The notes beneath the pieces are model-generated. The model worked only from the letters and a program-made list of their open reading frames with translations. It ran no database searches and was not told where the DNA came from. Made by a program: the position numbers and the translations under genes. 64,000 nt of DNA from Lycocorax pyrrhopterus obiensis (lineage: Eukaryota; Chordata; Aves; Passeriformes; Paradisaeidae). Position 1 is the stretch's first letter. Each line of letters opens with the position of its first letter. The stretch lies in the NCBI GenBank assembly GCA_014706295.1, contig JACSVZ010000001.1, positions 115,145,111-115,209,110 on the forward strand, given 5' to 3'. Below are positions 50,311 through 63,445 of the stretch, piece by piece.

Positions 50311-51550
50311 GGGGACTTGCTGCTTGGCACTGAAAATGTTATGGAGAGGGTTAGTTCCCATCCCACTATGAGAACAGGCTGTTCCTGTGATATTTCTTTG
50401 CAAATAGAAGGAGAATACTCTGGAGTACCAAATGGCACCTTCCTGGGGCTGCTCTATTTTCATGACATTCTTAAAAGTCCTCCAAGAAGTTTATGGAAAG
50501 ATTTGGTATAGGGCTGACAGCCTGGATTTGAGCCCTTTCGTCTTCCACACAATTGCTACTGTCACATACCAAGAATTTGATCTGTTCAGCTTTTTTATTT
50601 TTGGGTGATGCATTGAAAGACAAATGTGGAAGAAGAGCTGGCTTGCACTCTTCCAGTATCAGCCTGGAGTTCTCAAAACACGGAATGTTCTTTCTCTCAA
50701 GAAATAATACATTCTGTATCTGTTGAGCTGGAGCTCTATCTGAGCATACACGAGAGGCTCGTCTCATACGCTGTTTTTATCTGAGCAGCCTGGCACTGCA
50801 GCCATACCATTAACGTGCATCATTCCACTCAGACACATTCTGTGGAGAACTCCTGCCACTTTTTAAGTGGTAGGTAAAACAAATAATGGGGTTTTTTTAT
50901 TTTTTTTTTGTTGTAGTTCATATGAGCTTGGTTTGAAAACTAAAATAAAACTGTTCCCAAAGAGTTGTTACAATTGACATCTACAACTGAAGAGGCACTG
51001 GTAGAGAGCCTTCAGCAAGGAGGAATGCTTTACCTGCAGCTGCTTGTTCCTGAGTGCTTACCCAGTGCTAACCTCCTTGAAATAAGGTCTTACCCCTTTC
51101 ATGGAAATAGAGATTGAGCATTGTTGCAAAAACAACAGCCAGAAGGAATCTACAAACAGTATCACATTGGTTTTCGTATGCAGCTTTAACCTTCTGGCTG
51201 AGAATGAAGCACTGTCTTCATCTGACCTCCAAAAAATTGAAGTTCAATATGTTAAAAACCTTTATAGTTCCAACAGACTAAAATACTCCATTGCCAAGGA
51301 TCACTTTTTTATTTGTATTTCCTTTAATCATTCAGTGGTACTTCTCTGTCTGGGATGTGACCTACATGGTATGCTCACCACTCTTACTCAGCTGAGTAAG
51401 AGCAACAAAGCCTCCTTTGTAGTACAGGAAACTGAGCTTCCCTTCACTGCTGCAAAAATCACAGAGGTAGAACTTTGTTCCCAGCACGCAGAGCAGTTTA
51501 CATATTTTATCATAATTCCAGCCTGGTTTCCTTCATAAGCAAGAATGACT
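50311..51550. other. Non-coding sequence, no gene seen
   Basis: A 145-codon plus-strand frame (51101-51538) ends just before the CR1 fragment. Its translation has no recognised domain or splice context. It may be chance, or decayed sequence of unknown origin. Confidence 0.65.
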
Positions 51551-51665
51551 TCATAGAATCACAGAATAATTTAGGTTGGAGAAGTATTTTAAGATCATTG
51601 AGTCCAACCATTAACCCAGCACTGCCAAGGCCACCACAAAGTCATGTCCCTGGGTGCCACATTCG
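51551..51665 (-). mobile_element. CR1 LINE 3' end fragment, minus strand
   Basis: Read on +, the fragment starts TCATAGAATCACAGAATAAT, the reverse complement of the CR1 tail. It continues through GGTTGGAGAAG, AAGATCATTGAGTCCAACCA, CAGCACTGCCAAGGCCACC and GTCCCTGGGTGCCACA, the usual CR1 3' UTR order. So the element lies on the minus strand with its 3' end at 51551. Similarity fades near 51665, leaving only about 115 bases and no ORF2. The plus-strand frame at 51475-51732 simply reads through it. The copy is dead. Confidence 0.88.
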
Positions 51666-54272
51666 CTGCCACCAGGCAAGAAGCTCCAGCCAGGTAAAGA
51701 TAACCAGAAGAGAACCTGTGCCACCAGATTAAGCTGCTCCCATCCTTTCTCCTCCAGAGCTGGACATCAAGACAGAGCTGTGCTCTGCTTCATGGGCAGT
51801 TTCCTGGTTCCCCACTCAGCTTTCGTGTCCCTATGAGTGGCAGACAGAAGCCACACAATTTGCAGCTGACCTGGAGCACAGAGTGAGGACACAATCTGTG
51901 AAACAGCTCAGGTCCACAGCTTAATGATGCTTCCAGAAATCAATAGAAGTTGCATAGAATATAAGCTATGGAAGGCTTGTGGAGACCAAAACTGTCTTTG
52001 CTCTCCCCTTTGTTAAGCACTCGGCAGTTTTGAATATAGACTTAGAAAAGGCAATTTAAGGAGTTTGCATTCATCAACTATCTTACAGCAAAAAATGGGT
52101 AATGCCACTGAGTATCTCTGTAAGAAACGGGAGCTAATTTATGCTAATTATGAAATGGTCCCTTTTTACGTGCTGTTCAGTCTTCACCATGGTGTTTCAG
52201 TGACACCCATAGAAGCAAAAGTATTCTTTTCACTTCAGATTGCTTTTCATTTCAGATTTCATTATTAGAAATTCTTCCTTTTCTTTTCTGAAGACACACC
52301 AGCAAAAGCAGTTGTACAACCCAAGCCACAGTGCAAGTTTTCTGTAGTCACTCAAAAGCCCTCAGAAGTGCATTTTCCTCAACAATTCAGCTTACATTTC
52401 TAAAGTATTGATAATTAACAGTTACTGAAGTGTCAAATGAAAAGAATCTCATGTCTATTCTGGTAGCAGTTCTGTCTTACACTAAGAGCAGAATAAAAGC
52501 TTCCTTTTTTCCCTCAAGTAACCATGCTCTCACTTGACAAATCATTAGATGTAATAGATCAGCTTCCTCTATTTGCTGCAGTAGTCCTGAATAGTGACTT
52601 TTTTTTTGCAGGGATGTTCAAGAATAAATTGATGCATAAGTTAAAAGTGGCAATTAAGAATCAAAAAAATACAGAGAATATACCTAAAAAGGTTTCTGGA
52701 AGTTATTTACTATTTCTTGAGATAATGGTACATGAAACGATGCAATTCAAAGCAAATACTACCTTTAAAAGAAATAACTGACAGATTTTTAGTTTATTTT
52801 TTTTCATTAACCCACACTCATTTTCAAAAAAACACTTTAGTGCCCAGATGCAAAGTCACAAAATCATTTGAAACCTGAGACACTCACAAAGCTGGATGAA
52901 TTTGGCAAAACGTTTCTTAAATGTCCTCAATTTTCAGATATAAAACAAAAAGTTACTTATTACCCATGATCTAGTTGATTACTAGAAGAAGCATCTAAAT
53001 TTTCTTATGGATAATAGGAGTATTTCTTTATTCCTAAAAAATGGGAATAGTCTCCGTGTCTTTCTACAACAGGAAATTTTGATTCTTTCTACACTAGGAA
53101 CAGACCAAATCCCAAATTTCCCTATAAATATTTCTATCTATTAAGAATTGAAGAAAACATAGAAATGGGAACTACTCTTATAAACTTATTCTTATCTGAT
53201 ACTTATGATGGAGGGCTGATTCCCCCCCAACTTTATAGCAATAAACCCCCTCACCAAGACAGGTAATGCAGTAAAACTTTCCTAGGAAAAGCAACAAAAC
53301 TGGACATCACTGGGCAGTAGCAAGCACTAGAGGGGGAAATTTGCTTGTGATGGGAATTCACTCCCTTCATCCAGGGAAAGTTTTCTGCCACTGCAGATCG
53401 CAATCAACTCTTCCACTCCTTCTCCACAGGCATTTCAGCCTGAGGTAGATATGGGACAATCAGGATGACTGCTGGAACAAGATAATTAACTGAGATTGCT
53501 GGCACATGGACTCAAACTGCCAAAATAAATAAAAAAACCCCAAACAGGTGGGTGCTATCTGAAGTTATTTGACTTCTCAGCTGGATTTGATTGTCTCTGT
53601 GGTGAATCTAAGCTTGTCTTCAAGCAGGCTGCAGAAAGAACTCTGAATTTGGGCGTGAAGGTGTCTGTAAGGATTTGGGCTGGGATTGGGCTGTTTTAAA
53701 TGAAGAACTCTCAGAAAACATAAAAAAAAGGAAGTTAGGAGTGAATGTGAGGGCGTAGAAGGATGAATTTTTGTGTGGTCTGGTAAGTATTCAATAATTG
53801 TGGGTTGCTTTTATTCTGTGGTCTTCTCAAGTGCACGTTCAGTGTTCAGATCATGGAATTGAAAATTATATCATTCCAAATGTGAGCTAAGGGGATGTAG
53901 GGCTCTCTACAGGGTGCTGAGAGCATAAGCAGTAAGGGAAGCTGTGACTTGGCCTTATTGTTTAAGGATAATAATAGTAATGCCAGAAAGAGATTCCAAG
54001 ATATCTGCTTGTACGTGTGATATCCAGAAAACTAAACGTGCTGATACTTGGGAGTGTAAATGGGTGTACTACAAATAATTTAAGTGATACTTGAAAATTA
54101 TAATGAATTCTATTGGCTGTGTAGGATTGGGCTAGATGAGGGCTGAATGTTGATAACCAGCTTGGTGACAAGAGTAGTACTCTGTTCTCTTTTCAAATGT
54201 CTTGCCATCATAATACAGCAAAGGTAGTTTTGTTAAGATCTTGATAGAAAAAGGCTTAAATGTTTGAGCAAA
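51666..54272. other. Non-coding sequence, no gene seen
   Basis: Sequence right of the CR1 fragment is somewhat GC-richer to about 51900, then AT-rich. Frames are below 90 codons and unrecognised. A near-CTCF motif at about 53325 has two mismatches and was not called. Confidence 0.7.
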
Positions 54273-54287
54273 TTTTTTTTTTTTTTT
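54273..54287. repeat. T15 homopolymer run
   Basis: Fifteen T on +, followed by a short G/T-rich stretch. The 127-codon plus-strand frame at 54264-54647 starts through it, which is the reason for its F-rich start, and is not supported as a gene. Confidence 0.95.
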
Positions 54288-56419
54288 GGTGGTGGGAGGT
54301 TGTCTGCTTTCTGCAGACAGACGGTGGAAAGTAAAGGAATATATAAAATGAAAAGCAGAGAGAGGAAATTGCAGCCTCTGATTCTCTCACTTTCCTTTTG
54401 CTTTCAAAAAGATGACAAAAGCAGTAAATGGACTACTCAAGAATTTCTCTTCTCTTTCAGTTCTGGGCTGCTTGGAGAGCTTTTACTTTCTTCTAATCCC
54501 TCTGTGGCATCCAAGACTTGCAGCAGTGTTAGGCTGTACAAATTCCACTTTTTTAGATTGGCAAATTGCACCCAACAAAATGTTAGGGTGCATCTGAGGA
54601 GAGAAACAGAAAAGCATAAATTAATAGGAAAACTGAGTGCACCCTGACACCCTAAAAAAAAGGGAAATTGATCCAAATTTTGATTTTTTTTTATACTTTT
54701 TGTGGTTTTTTCACTAATGTAAAAACAGAAATAGTGATGCTATTTCTTTTTGCTTTCCTAGACTGTGGATTTGGAAGTGAAGTGATGAAATGTGGTGAGT
54801 AGGTTGAGGTGGAGCAGCACTGTAATATGCAAATGATTGCCTTGGTTATATCATCTTGCTTTCCTTCAGTCACTAGTGGCAAAATAAGATTTCTTCCAGT
54901 GCTAACTTTATTTGCATGGAGGAAGGAGTTAACTTTGTATGTGGTAAGGGTTGAAGGGCAATTTACACCTCACTGGGCAGTCTGCGTCAGTTAACTTGAT
55001 GTGATCTTGTTCTCTATGCAGTACGTTTCTAAAATTTGTGGGGCTTCTTAATGTTATCTATTCCTGCTCTGCATTGATTTTTTTTTAATAGGATTGAAAA
55101 AAAATTATTTTGTGTTTCTTAACTTATAACAAATCGCTCTTTGTCTCTTTCAATAATTTAAGCATGTGAAATGTTGTCAGTTCACATTTCACTGAGATTC
55201 TGTGGGGTCACAGGAATGAAAATTTATTCATCACTGTGCTTAATTTCTATTATTTGATGGGGTGTCTTATATTAAATGTAAACCAGAATCTTATCCAATA
55301 ATGATTTGAATATATTCTTGCAGTTCTACTATTTTTTTTCAAATGTTCTCTTCCAAATATTTTTTTTTTATTCTTGTCAGTAGCCACAGCCTGTCTTGTA
55401 TGGTAGGCAGCTCTGAAATCAGTTGGCTTGTTTAAAAACCCGAAATGTTTTGTATTTATCAACGCAGTCATCATAGCTGGTATTTCCAGGGTTCCTGCCG
55501 GGGAAACTGGCAGACAATTGACAAGAAACTCTGGTGAGTTGAAGGGAGGCCCCTATGGATATGTCTTGGATTCGTTCTCACCCCTCTTGTTTGTGTACAT
55601 TGTGAGCAGATGTGAGCTTTTGAAAAGCTTGGGTACCAAAGAGCAGCATGAAATAGCAGTGTTTGGTTCTTTCTGCAGACGTGGAAAAAGGTACAATGGG
55701 AATGTGTGACAGTGACAGGATGGGTTGGGAGGCAATGCTTGTAGTAGTCTCTGTTTCTGATAGAGTTTTCAAGTCAGAAGGATGTTTTTGTTCCACTTTT
55801 CTTCCCTTTCCCCTGCTCCCTTTCTTTCTTTTTTCCATGGTGTTCAGATTATGTGTGAGACAGATGCTCAGCCTCCAGCCACCATCCTCCTGTGGCTTCC
55901 ATGCCTCCAGTTTGATTGAATATGAGCACAGCAATGCTTTTTCTCCTCGAGACAGTCTGACAAACACTCTTTGTGTGAATGGTGCACTTGGTTGCTCTGG
56001 TAAACAGAGTTGTCTTTTTATCCAGATGTCAGGAGAAGTGATGACTTCCTCACAGTGCACCTGAATTGTACCATATCTCATTCCTCCAGGGAAGCAGAGG
56101 CTACAGATGTCATCTGATATTTCTTTCAGCTGATTCAGAAATATTTGCCATCAGGCTAAGGCCAAATGCTTCCTTGTTGTGGAAAAGCTGTAGATAACTG
56201 CTCTTATTCAAACAACTTTTATAACATTCATGTGATGGGGTTCTCAGGAAATGTTCCCACCTGAAGTGAGGCACTTTCAGCCACACAGCTGTGTAGCAGG
56301 ACAGAGAGGAATGCAAGAGCTCCAGCTGCCTTGCCACAGCCTTCCCAGCCTGAACTTTGCTGGGTAAGAGGGAGATGAGAGTTCTTACAAGCTGGAGGAA
56401 GAATTGTTTTTCGTTATTG
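54288..56419. other. Non-coding sequence, no gene seen
   Basis: At 55553-56081 both strands stay open (167 codons on minus, 133 on plus). Neither translation shows a domain I recognise, and there is no convincing splice or promoter context, so I treat both as chance. No mobile element is seen. Confidence 0.65.
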
Positions 56420-56487
56420 TCTTGGTTGTGAGTGTGTGGAGGTTTGGTTTGGGGATTTTTGGTTGTGGTTTTTATATAATTTTTTTT
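56420..56487 (+). repeat. G/T-rich low-complexity tract
   Basis: Imperfect TTGTG and TTTGG units end in a T8 run. The style and strand match the other G/T tracts in the window. Confidence 0.75.
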
Positions 56488-59400
56488 TCGAAACCAAAGG
56501 TGAAGCCTCTTTTATTCTGAGTGCTGTTTTCAATGAAAGGGGAAGTGTTCAGTGTGTAATTGTTAAGGCACGAGCATATTGCTAAGAAATACATTGCTGA
56601 GAACAGAAGTCTAGCAAGCCACACAATTGAGGTGACAAGCATAACAAAATCAGAGGTGTTGAAAGGCCTTTGACAGTTTTCATTAGCAGCGTTGTCTGAG
56701 GGAAATGCCTCCTTTTGGCAGCGAGTCAGGACAGCAGTGTAAGGAATGTTACCTTGGGCACTGAGCCAGGTAATTTTGTGGCAGCATTTTAATGCAAAAC
56801 ACGTTAAAGGTTTGACATAATTAGAGAATACCAGTGTACTTCCTATTTTAAATGTCATGTTCTTGGCTTAAAACTATTAAAACTAACTGGGAGGGTTACA
56901 TGTGGAAACTTCTTAAACTAGGCAGCCTTACCATGCGAAGTCTGCAAGGCAGTGGTATTTGTCTTTAAATTGGAGCTCTGATTTCAAAGCGTGGCTTTTT
57001 CCTGTGAAATCATCTTAAGCACTTGCTTGCTGGTTCTGACTTTGTGCAACAATGCAGTTAAAAGCTACAATTACCAGATAGTCTCACTGAATGGGAAGGA
57101 GCAGTAAATCTACCGATAATTTCAGGACAGCCTTCAGAGGTTTCCTTAATTTCCCTGGGTCATTATCTTGAACCCATAAGCAAATAATGCAGCTTAATTA
57201 AATGACTGAAGACACCTTCTAGTGTATTCATGCTAAAATTTCTATAAATAGAATAGTTTTATGCTGTAATTCCACCACCTCTCAAATATATTTCTTGTCC
57301 GACAGAACCTCAAAACTGTGAAAATGTATGGTCAGTTGTTGTATGCATCCTGGAATGCCACTGTGGGGATTCAGGGATGGCTCTTTCCCAACCTGAGAGT
57401 GTGGAGAAATGCATTTCACCTCAGCATGACTTTCATTTTCAGATAGCTGTTTTGGAAGGGGAGGCATGAACATCATGCATCTGATTTGGTTGCTAAACTC
57501 TGTTAAGATGTCGCTGATTTTTCACGGAAATTGGGTGCTTTACTTTTTTTCCACCCCTAACGTTCTGATTGCACTCCCTGCTTATGTAACGGGCATATGT
57601 CTTGCTATGCATAAAATATTTTCCCATTGGCTGTTACCTGACAGGCTTGATAAACTTGCACATAATTTAGAGCTTTCTCTGTGAGGCAATTTACTTTGCA
57701 CTACAAATGCCTGACTTATTTTCAGTTTTTTGGATCTCAGGTTTAAATCTGGGTGTGGTATTAAAATATAAATCTGTTGGGTAGACACTTGCAAATTCTG
57801 TCTTCTACTGGGAATATGTGAATGTGAAGGACAAAATATTAAACTTGAGCTACTTCCCCTCTCTCTTTTCCTACCCTGTACACCATACACATGTATGCCA
57901 GAGCTTTTTCTCCCCTTCTTTGCAGGAGAAATAAAATGTGCATAATTCTGCCGCCAACCTGAGTTTTCAATAGGACCGTCAGCTCCTGCCTTTTAAAATC
58001 AAGGGTCAGAGCATGAAACCTGCATCTTTTCAGGAAAATGCAATACCAGTTAATCTAAAGAGAAAGAAAAAGACTATCCGCTTAAACTTCTGCTTGCTTT
58101 TTTGTTGACCACAATTGGCTTTGACAGAGCAAGATTTGCTCAAGATGGATTCTGTATTGCAGTGAGCTTCCTGATAACTTTGAATTTTAAATTTGTTTTC
58201 CCTTTTTCTCAGTATTAGCAGGACATCTTCTGTGAAATATAACTGTGGCCTGGGGTAACTTTCCTACTTTGGGTGAAGTACAGACAAGGTTCTAAACTGC
58301 TGGCACCTGTATGTCACTATTTTTTTGTGCTATGACAGCAATAAAATGGCTGAAGATGTCCCAAGGGAGTTGTGCTGCACTTTTCAGCCTGGTTTTGGTA
58401 ATACTCACCAAGCTGCCAATGTTTTTCATAGACTTCCTTAGGTTTGCAATGTCTGTGAGCGAAAACCGCCTCAATATCTGGGGTCTGACTGATCTTCAAG
58501 TACTTTGGCCAGCAGATCCTCGCTGGGCTAAATAAACAAACAGGTGCCTCAGGCTGACGTTTTCTTCACAGTTCCTTGGAACCTGAGGATGCTGCTTGGG
58601 TCTAGATAACCCCACAGCACAAACTGTGTGTTCACACAACATTTGGCCAAATTCTCTGTTGTGGTATTGCTGTGCTGTTATGTTGTGGAATTGGTGCAGG
58701 CCTGATGGGAATGAGGGGAGGGTCTGTTTATGCCACATTTTCCAGCCATACTATGGAATGTGAAAGTGCAGGGACTGCATGGGACCCCGCTAATGAGAAG
58801 ACTGTAGTGTCATTCTTGGACATCTTCCCAGGTTTCTCACCTTAAAAACTGTTTTTGTTAGGTCAATGTCTATAGCAGAGAATGTACACATTTTTTGTCA
58901 CCCTGTTGGCGTGGACGTGTCAAATGAATCTGCTTTTCAGGTGAAAATCTAGAAATTATGTTAAATAGCAGTTCAGCTCCTCAGAGGAGCATTTGGTTAC
59001 AAGTGCTGGCATGAGCTTGTCCCTGCAGCCTTCTGTAATTACAGATGCCACTGTAAATTTACCCGTTCAGTGAGAGCACCCATTGTAACAAGAATCTCTG
59101 CAAAGACAGGCTTGAACAAATGCAACAGAAACTTTGCATTTGTGTCTTTATGACTTAATGCCTTTTAAGCAGCTATTTTTTCAGTTAATTACTTGTTTCC
59201 TACTTCTTGTGCCCAAGTACTCTTATGCTGTTTTTCTGCTGGGGAATCCTTTATACTGGCAGTCTATTTTTTTTCCCCTTGTTCAGTGAAAATGTGTCCC
59301 AATATAACTTCTTAAGAGCTTATTTCAGTGGTTTTGTTTCATTCCCTGCTGTGAGGAAGTGTTGTAACAAAAGATAATTTTTCTGAAGATGATGGTGCTT

Positions 59401-62400
59401 TTTTCTTGAAACTGCAAGGCTAATAAAGGTGCTTGATATTAGATGTATCTGACAACTCCAGGTGATGAGGGAGGGTCTGTCCTTTCGTGGTACAGAGCTA
59501 ATGTTGGCTCGTGAAACCTCTTCAAGCCTCATGATCAGGTTGTGATTGACAAAAAAAACAATAGAGAGGTCTGAATAAGTCGTGTGCTAAGCTTCTCCTG
59601 TGGAATATTGTGAAATAATTCCAAGAGAGGAGACTTAGAAGATAGTTTGGGATTGTGCTTAGTTTGTAGTGATCCTACAAGGAAGACAACCTCTTGGGTA
59701 CAGCCAGGGAGATCTGGGACCAGGCTAGAGGCTCTGCTAGGAACTTTCATTTTGAAGCTCGTTCTTTCAGTTGTTCCACGACCTCAGCTCTTTTATATCT
59801 TTATTGTCAGGTACAAAAGGGTCTTTCTGGAACTCTTCTTTGAAAACAAAAGGAAAACCCCTTGCAGTACACAGGAACGAACCCAAATCCCCAAAGCTGG
59901 AATGCCAGCCATGCTGCATAGTGCCAGCAACTGGTGTCCTACAGCACCTTGTGCAAACTGGTTTTTTTATTTCAAGGAAGGGGCTTGACTGAATACCCAA
60001 TCTTCTTGGATCCACTGATCATTCTACCTGACTAAGCCATTTTTTTCCAAACCCCTGGTGATACTAGATGTGTTTTTCTTTATTGGCTGTGTTGCCAGTC
60101 TCGTTGCATGAAATAACCAGGATTGTGCCAGAACTCGGCCCTTGAAAGAACTTGGGTTTTTGTCTCTGTGTGTTAATATTTCATCTTCCCCTCCCCTTCC
60201 TTTTTTGGATGTCATAATCCACATTCTGTATTAAAGGAGTAAAACACAGAAACATGACAAAAGAATCTCATTATTCATTTTTCAGTGGGTGCATGACAGC
60301 TTGGGGTCTATTTTATCTTTTTTTTCCTCACAATTTGTCTTTGTTGTAAATATGAAATGACTGAACATAATGGCTCTTTCTCCCAGTATTCTAAGAAGTA
60401 TTAAGGCAAGGAAGGTGTTGAGTGATGCCTTGCTTGCTCTTACTGGCTTATAGGTATTTAGCAGACATTTTTGAGCACATACAGATATTTTGCTAATATT
60501 TCTCGGTTTAAAATATTATGAAAGGAAATAGCCTATGAAAAGTATAAAAACCTGATTTTTCTCCGAAATGTCAGTGTGCCAGGTAATTCTTCATGATCAA
60601 ATACAGTAAGAACAGAGAGCCTGAAGTATTTTAATCTGAGCGGAATTCATTTGTTATGTAAATTAAATGGGAGAATTGTGCAGATGTGAGAATAGGAAGT
60701 TTCACATTCTAAATCCAACTACTAATGTCATTGTACCTGTTCATCTTTTATTGAAAATTTTAGTAATTTTCTGTTAACCTTAATAACAGGTATGTAGGAG
60801 AACTTCATAATGTAATGACTAAAGGTTTTTCACTTTAAAACTGCATATACAGACTATGTATGTATAGATAATCTTGTATTATTTGTCTGTTCCTTTGAGT
60901 TGTTAATTATTTAATGTAATCAAGGCTCTGCAAGATTTTAGTGTCTCAATTCACTTGTAATTTCCAACTAGGTTTTTATATAGTCAGCTTCATCTCCTCC
61001 TATTTATTTAAAACAAACTGTTCAATCACAGCTCCCAAATCACGAAGTCCTTGTAAGCTTTGTAAACTTGACTGTCAAAGCATAGCAATTTTCAGGAATT
61101 TGCTTAAATGTGTGTCTCCCAATGACCTCTCTCTTTCTGACTCTGCATGTGCAATACTGTTTTGCATTTCTAACCTGTAGAATTTTGCAGGCTATGTAGA
61201 ATATACTCTATTTAAAATATAGAATAGATAGAATTTATAAGAATAACTTTACTTCACCTCCTCTTGTAACTCTACAGGGCTGAAAAGTCTCAAGTAATCA
61301 ATTAGTAAATGTTTGTTATTAGAGCAATGGCAATCTGTAAATAGAACTAAAGTAGAAGCTGTGCAAGGTATAGTCTTCTAGAAATTACCAATGGTTATTT
61401 CAACTGGTTTACTTGTTCAATTAGTCCATAAATAGATTAAGCATAGCAGATTAATCAGTGTTTCAGGCTTGCTACCCTACCTCTCATTTCCTTATGTTTT
61501 TCTCTTTTCTCTCTTTCTATTTATTTATTTTTATTAAATTATGGAAAGTATTTCTCTGTGTTTGAATACAGATGATAAACCTCTAGAGGTGTTTTTGGGA
61601 GATGAAGCTTCAGGGGTTGGAAAGATAGACATTTACATTTAAAGTGCAAATTATTTGGGCTAGTGGGTTGTTCTGTCTTCAGGGCCATTTCTGCCAGTGT
61701 TTCTCTAAATGTGACACATGGGACTGACTACTTCAGCCTTAATAAAGATGAAGGTTACCAGAGCATGAAACTTTACAAACAAGTTCTATTGATATATGTT
61801 GAAGATTTCACTCATTTCCATTTTAAGTGGAAACCAGTTTATAGCCTTGTAAAATGGAGGATCCTAATAATTGTTTTTAGCACTAAAAATAACTGATATG
61901 TCTGCAGAGCTACACAGCACTTCACAAATGCAAAGCAGGAGTTAGCCTGAAACAGCTGTGAGGCTTAACTGCAAAACACAGACATAGTCTTGGAATGGAA
62001 CACAATACAGGGAAGGAGAACAGGACGTGGTGAGGAAAAAGAAAGTACAAAAAGGTTTTTTTTTCTTGAAGTGAGAGAGCAGTTATGGAGAAGGAATAAC
62101 CATCAAGAGCGGAATATGTAAAAATAAAGATGAAACAATCAATGGATCCTCCAGACAACGGCCAGGGGTTTCTATCCATAGTTTACGAAAATAGAATTTG
62201 AGGTGAAAAAAACTTTTGAGGATGATGAGACTAAACCTGACATAATAAACTTGCATAAAAACATCTATGAAACATGGGAGAAAGGGGAGAGAAAGGTAAG
62301 AAATGAGAATCTGTTTTGCCCTAATCTTAGGGGAAAGGAAGCAAAGACATTTGGTCAAGGCAGACACGTCTGCCAAAGTGAGAAGGAAAGCTGAGTGGTA

Positions 62401-63334
62401 CTGAAGCCATAAAAACAAATCAGCTTGAACAGCTTGAGCAGTCAGTCTGCAGACTGCCATTTGCATATCTGATGCCTTTTGCTTTTTGTGCTGTATCAGT
62501 GGTATTTCTCTCTTTCTTGCTCAAGATAGACATGGAGTTAGATTCGGGTTATCGATACCTGCTTCGACAGTTCACAATTGGCATGATTGGCCCTTTAGTG
62601 GAGTAAGACGAAAGTTAGGAAAGACTGAAGGGATGCATTTATGTTCAGAGAACTTGGAATAATTCCTGAAATCCCATTAATGTGTGTTCAAAACACATTT
62701 GACCCTATGCCTTTCCGTACTAAGTGTATCTTGCTCTGTTGTGCATGAGAATTCTGGGATAGAGAGAACAGTAAACTTGTTTCCACATTCTTCCATCTGT
62801 GAAATCATGCCCTGAAGGATCAAAGGAAAAATCTGGACCTATGGTTTTCTGGTGCAGACTGGTAACCAGTCTCTAGCCATGGTGTCTGTGAAAGTTTACA
62901 GGTATTTGACAGGATTGTACATGAGTCTTACAAGCTCCTTTACATTGCTCCTTTTCATTAACCTGGCCTCCTGAAGGTTCTTTTGGTACAGACATGGCCT
63001 CAGCTCACACACATGGCCATTTGTAATTGTCACCTTGTGAGGCAGAAATGAAATGTGAAAGCCTTGAGGCAGGAAGCCTTGGATGTTTGATGCAGGCTGG
63101 GTCACTGGAGGGAAAAAAGGTGAGCAAAAACTCCTTCCTTTCGTGACAAGACAAGGAAGAGATTCCCCTGCTAATATAAAACTCCAAAGAAAGACTGGTA
63201 TGAGTGTCTCTGATATTGATATCAAACTTGAAAGAATGTGAGTTATTTTGCTGGCACTCTCAGCTGGGTCTGACTAGGTCTCAAAAATTCTAAATCAGTG
63301 TAACAATCACAAATGCCTGTGATGAATATTCTGG
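56488..63334. other. Non-coding sequence, no gene seen
   Basis: Nearly 7 kb of AT-rich DNA. The longest frames (128 codons minus at 56472-56858, 113 plus at 59647-59988, 127 minus at 62083-62466) are unrecognised. The stretch 60500-61460 is especially AT-rich. No transposon, RNA gene or tandem array was identified. Confidence 0.7.
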
Positions 63335-63445
63335 ATAGGGTGGTGGGCTGGTGTTTTTGGTGGTGGTTTGGGTTTTTTTGGTGTGGGGTGTTGGTGTTGT
63401 GTTTTCTGGGTCTTATGGGGTTGGTTGTTTGTTTTTCTGGTGGAA
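63335..63445 (+). repeat. G/T-rich tract with G runs
   Basis: About 110 bases are almost entirely G and T, with six runs of three or four G (for example AGGGTGGTGGGCTGG and GTGGGGTG). Loops between G runs are mostly long, so a stable G-quadruplex is possible but not strong. The frame on the other strand (63243-63524) is H/N/P/T-rich low complexity and not a gene. Confidence 0.75.

Noticed and set aside
51475..51732. 85-codon plus-strand frame as a gene
   Set aside because: It is an antisense read-through of the CR1 3' UTR.
53325..53340. Second CTCF site
   Set aside because: CACTAGAGGGGGAA differs from the core at two positions.
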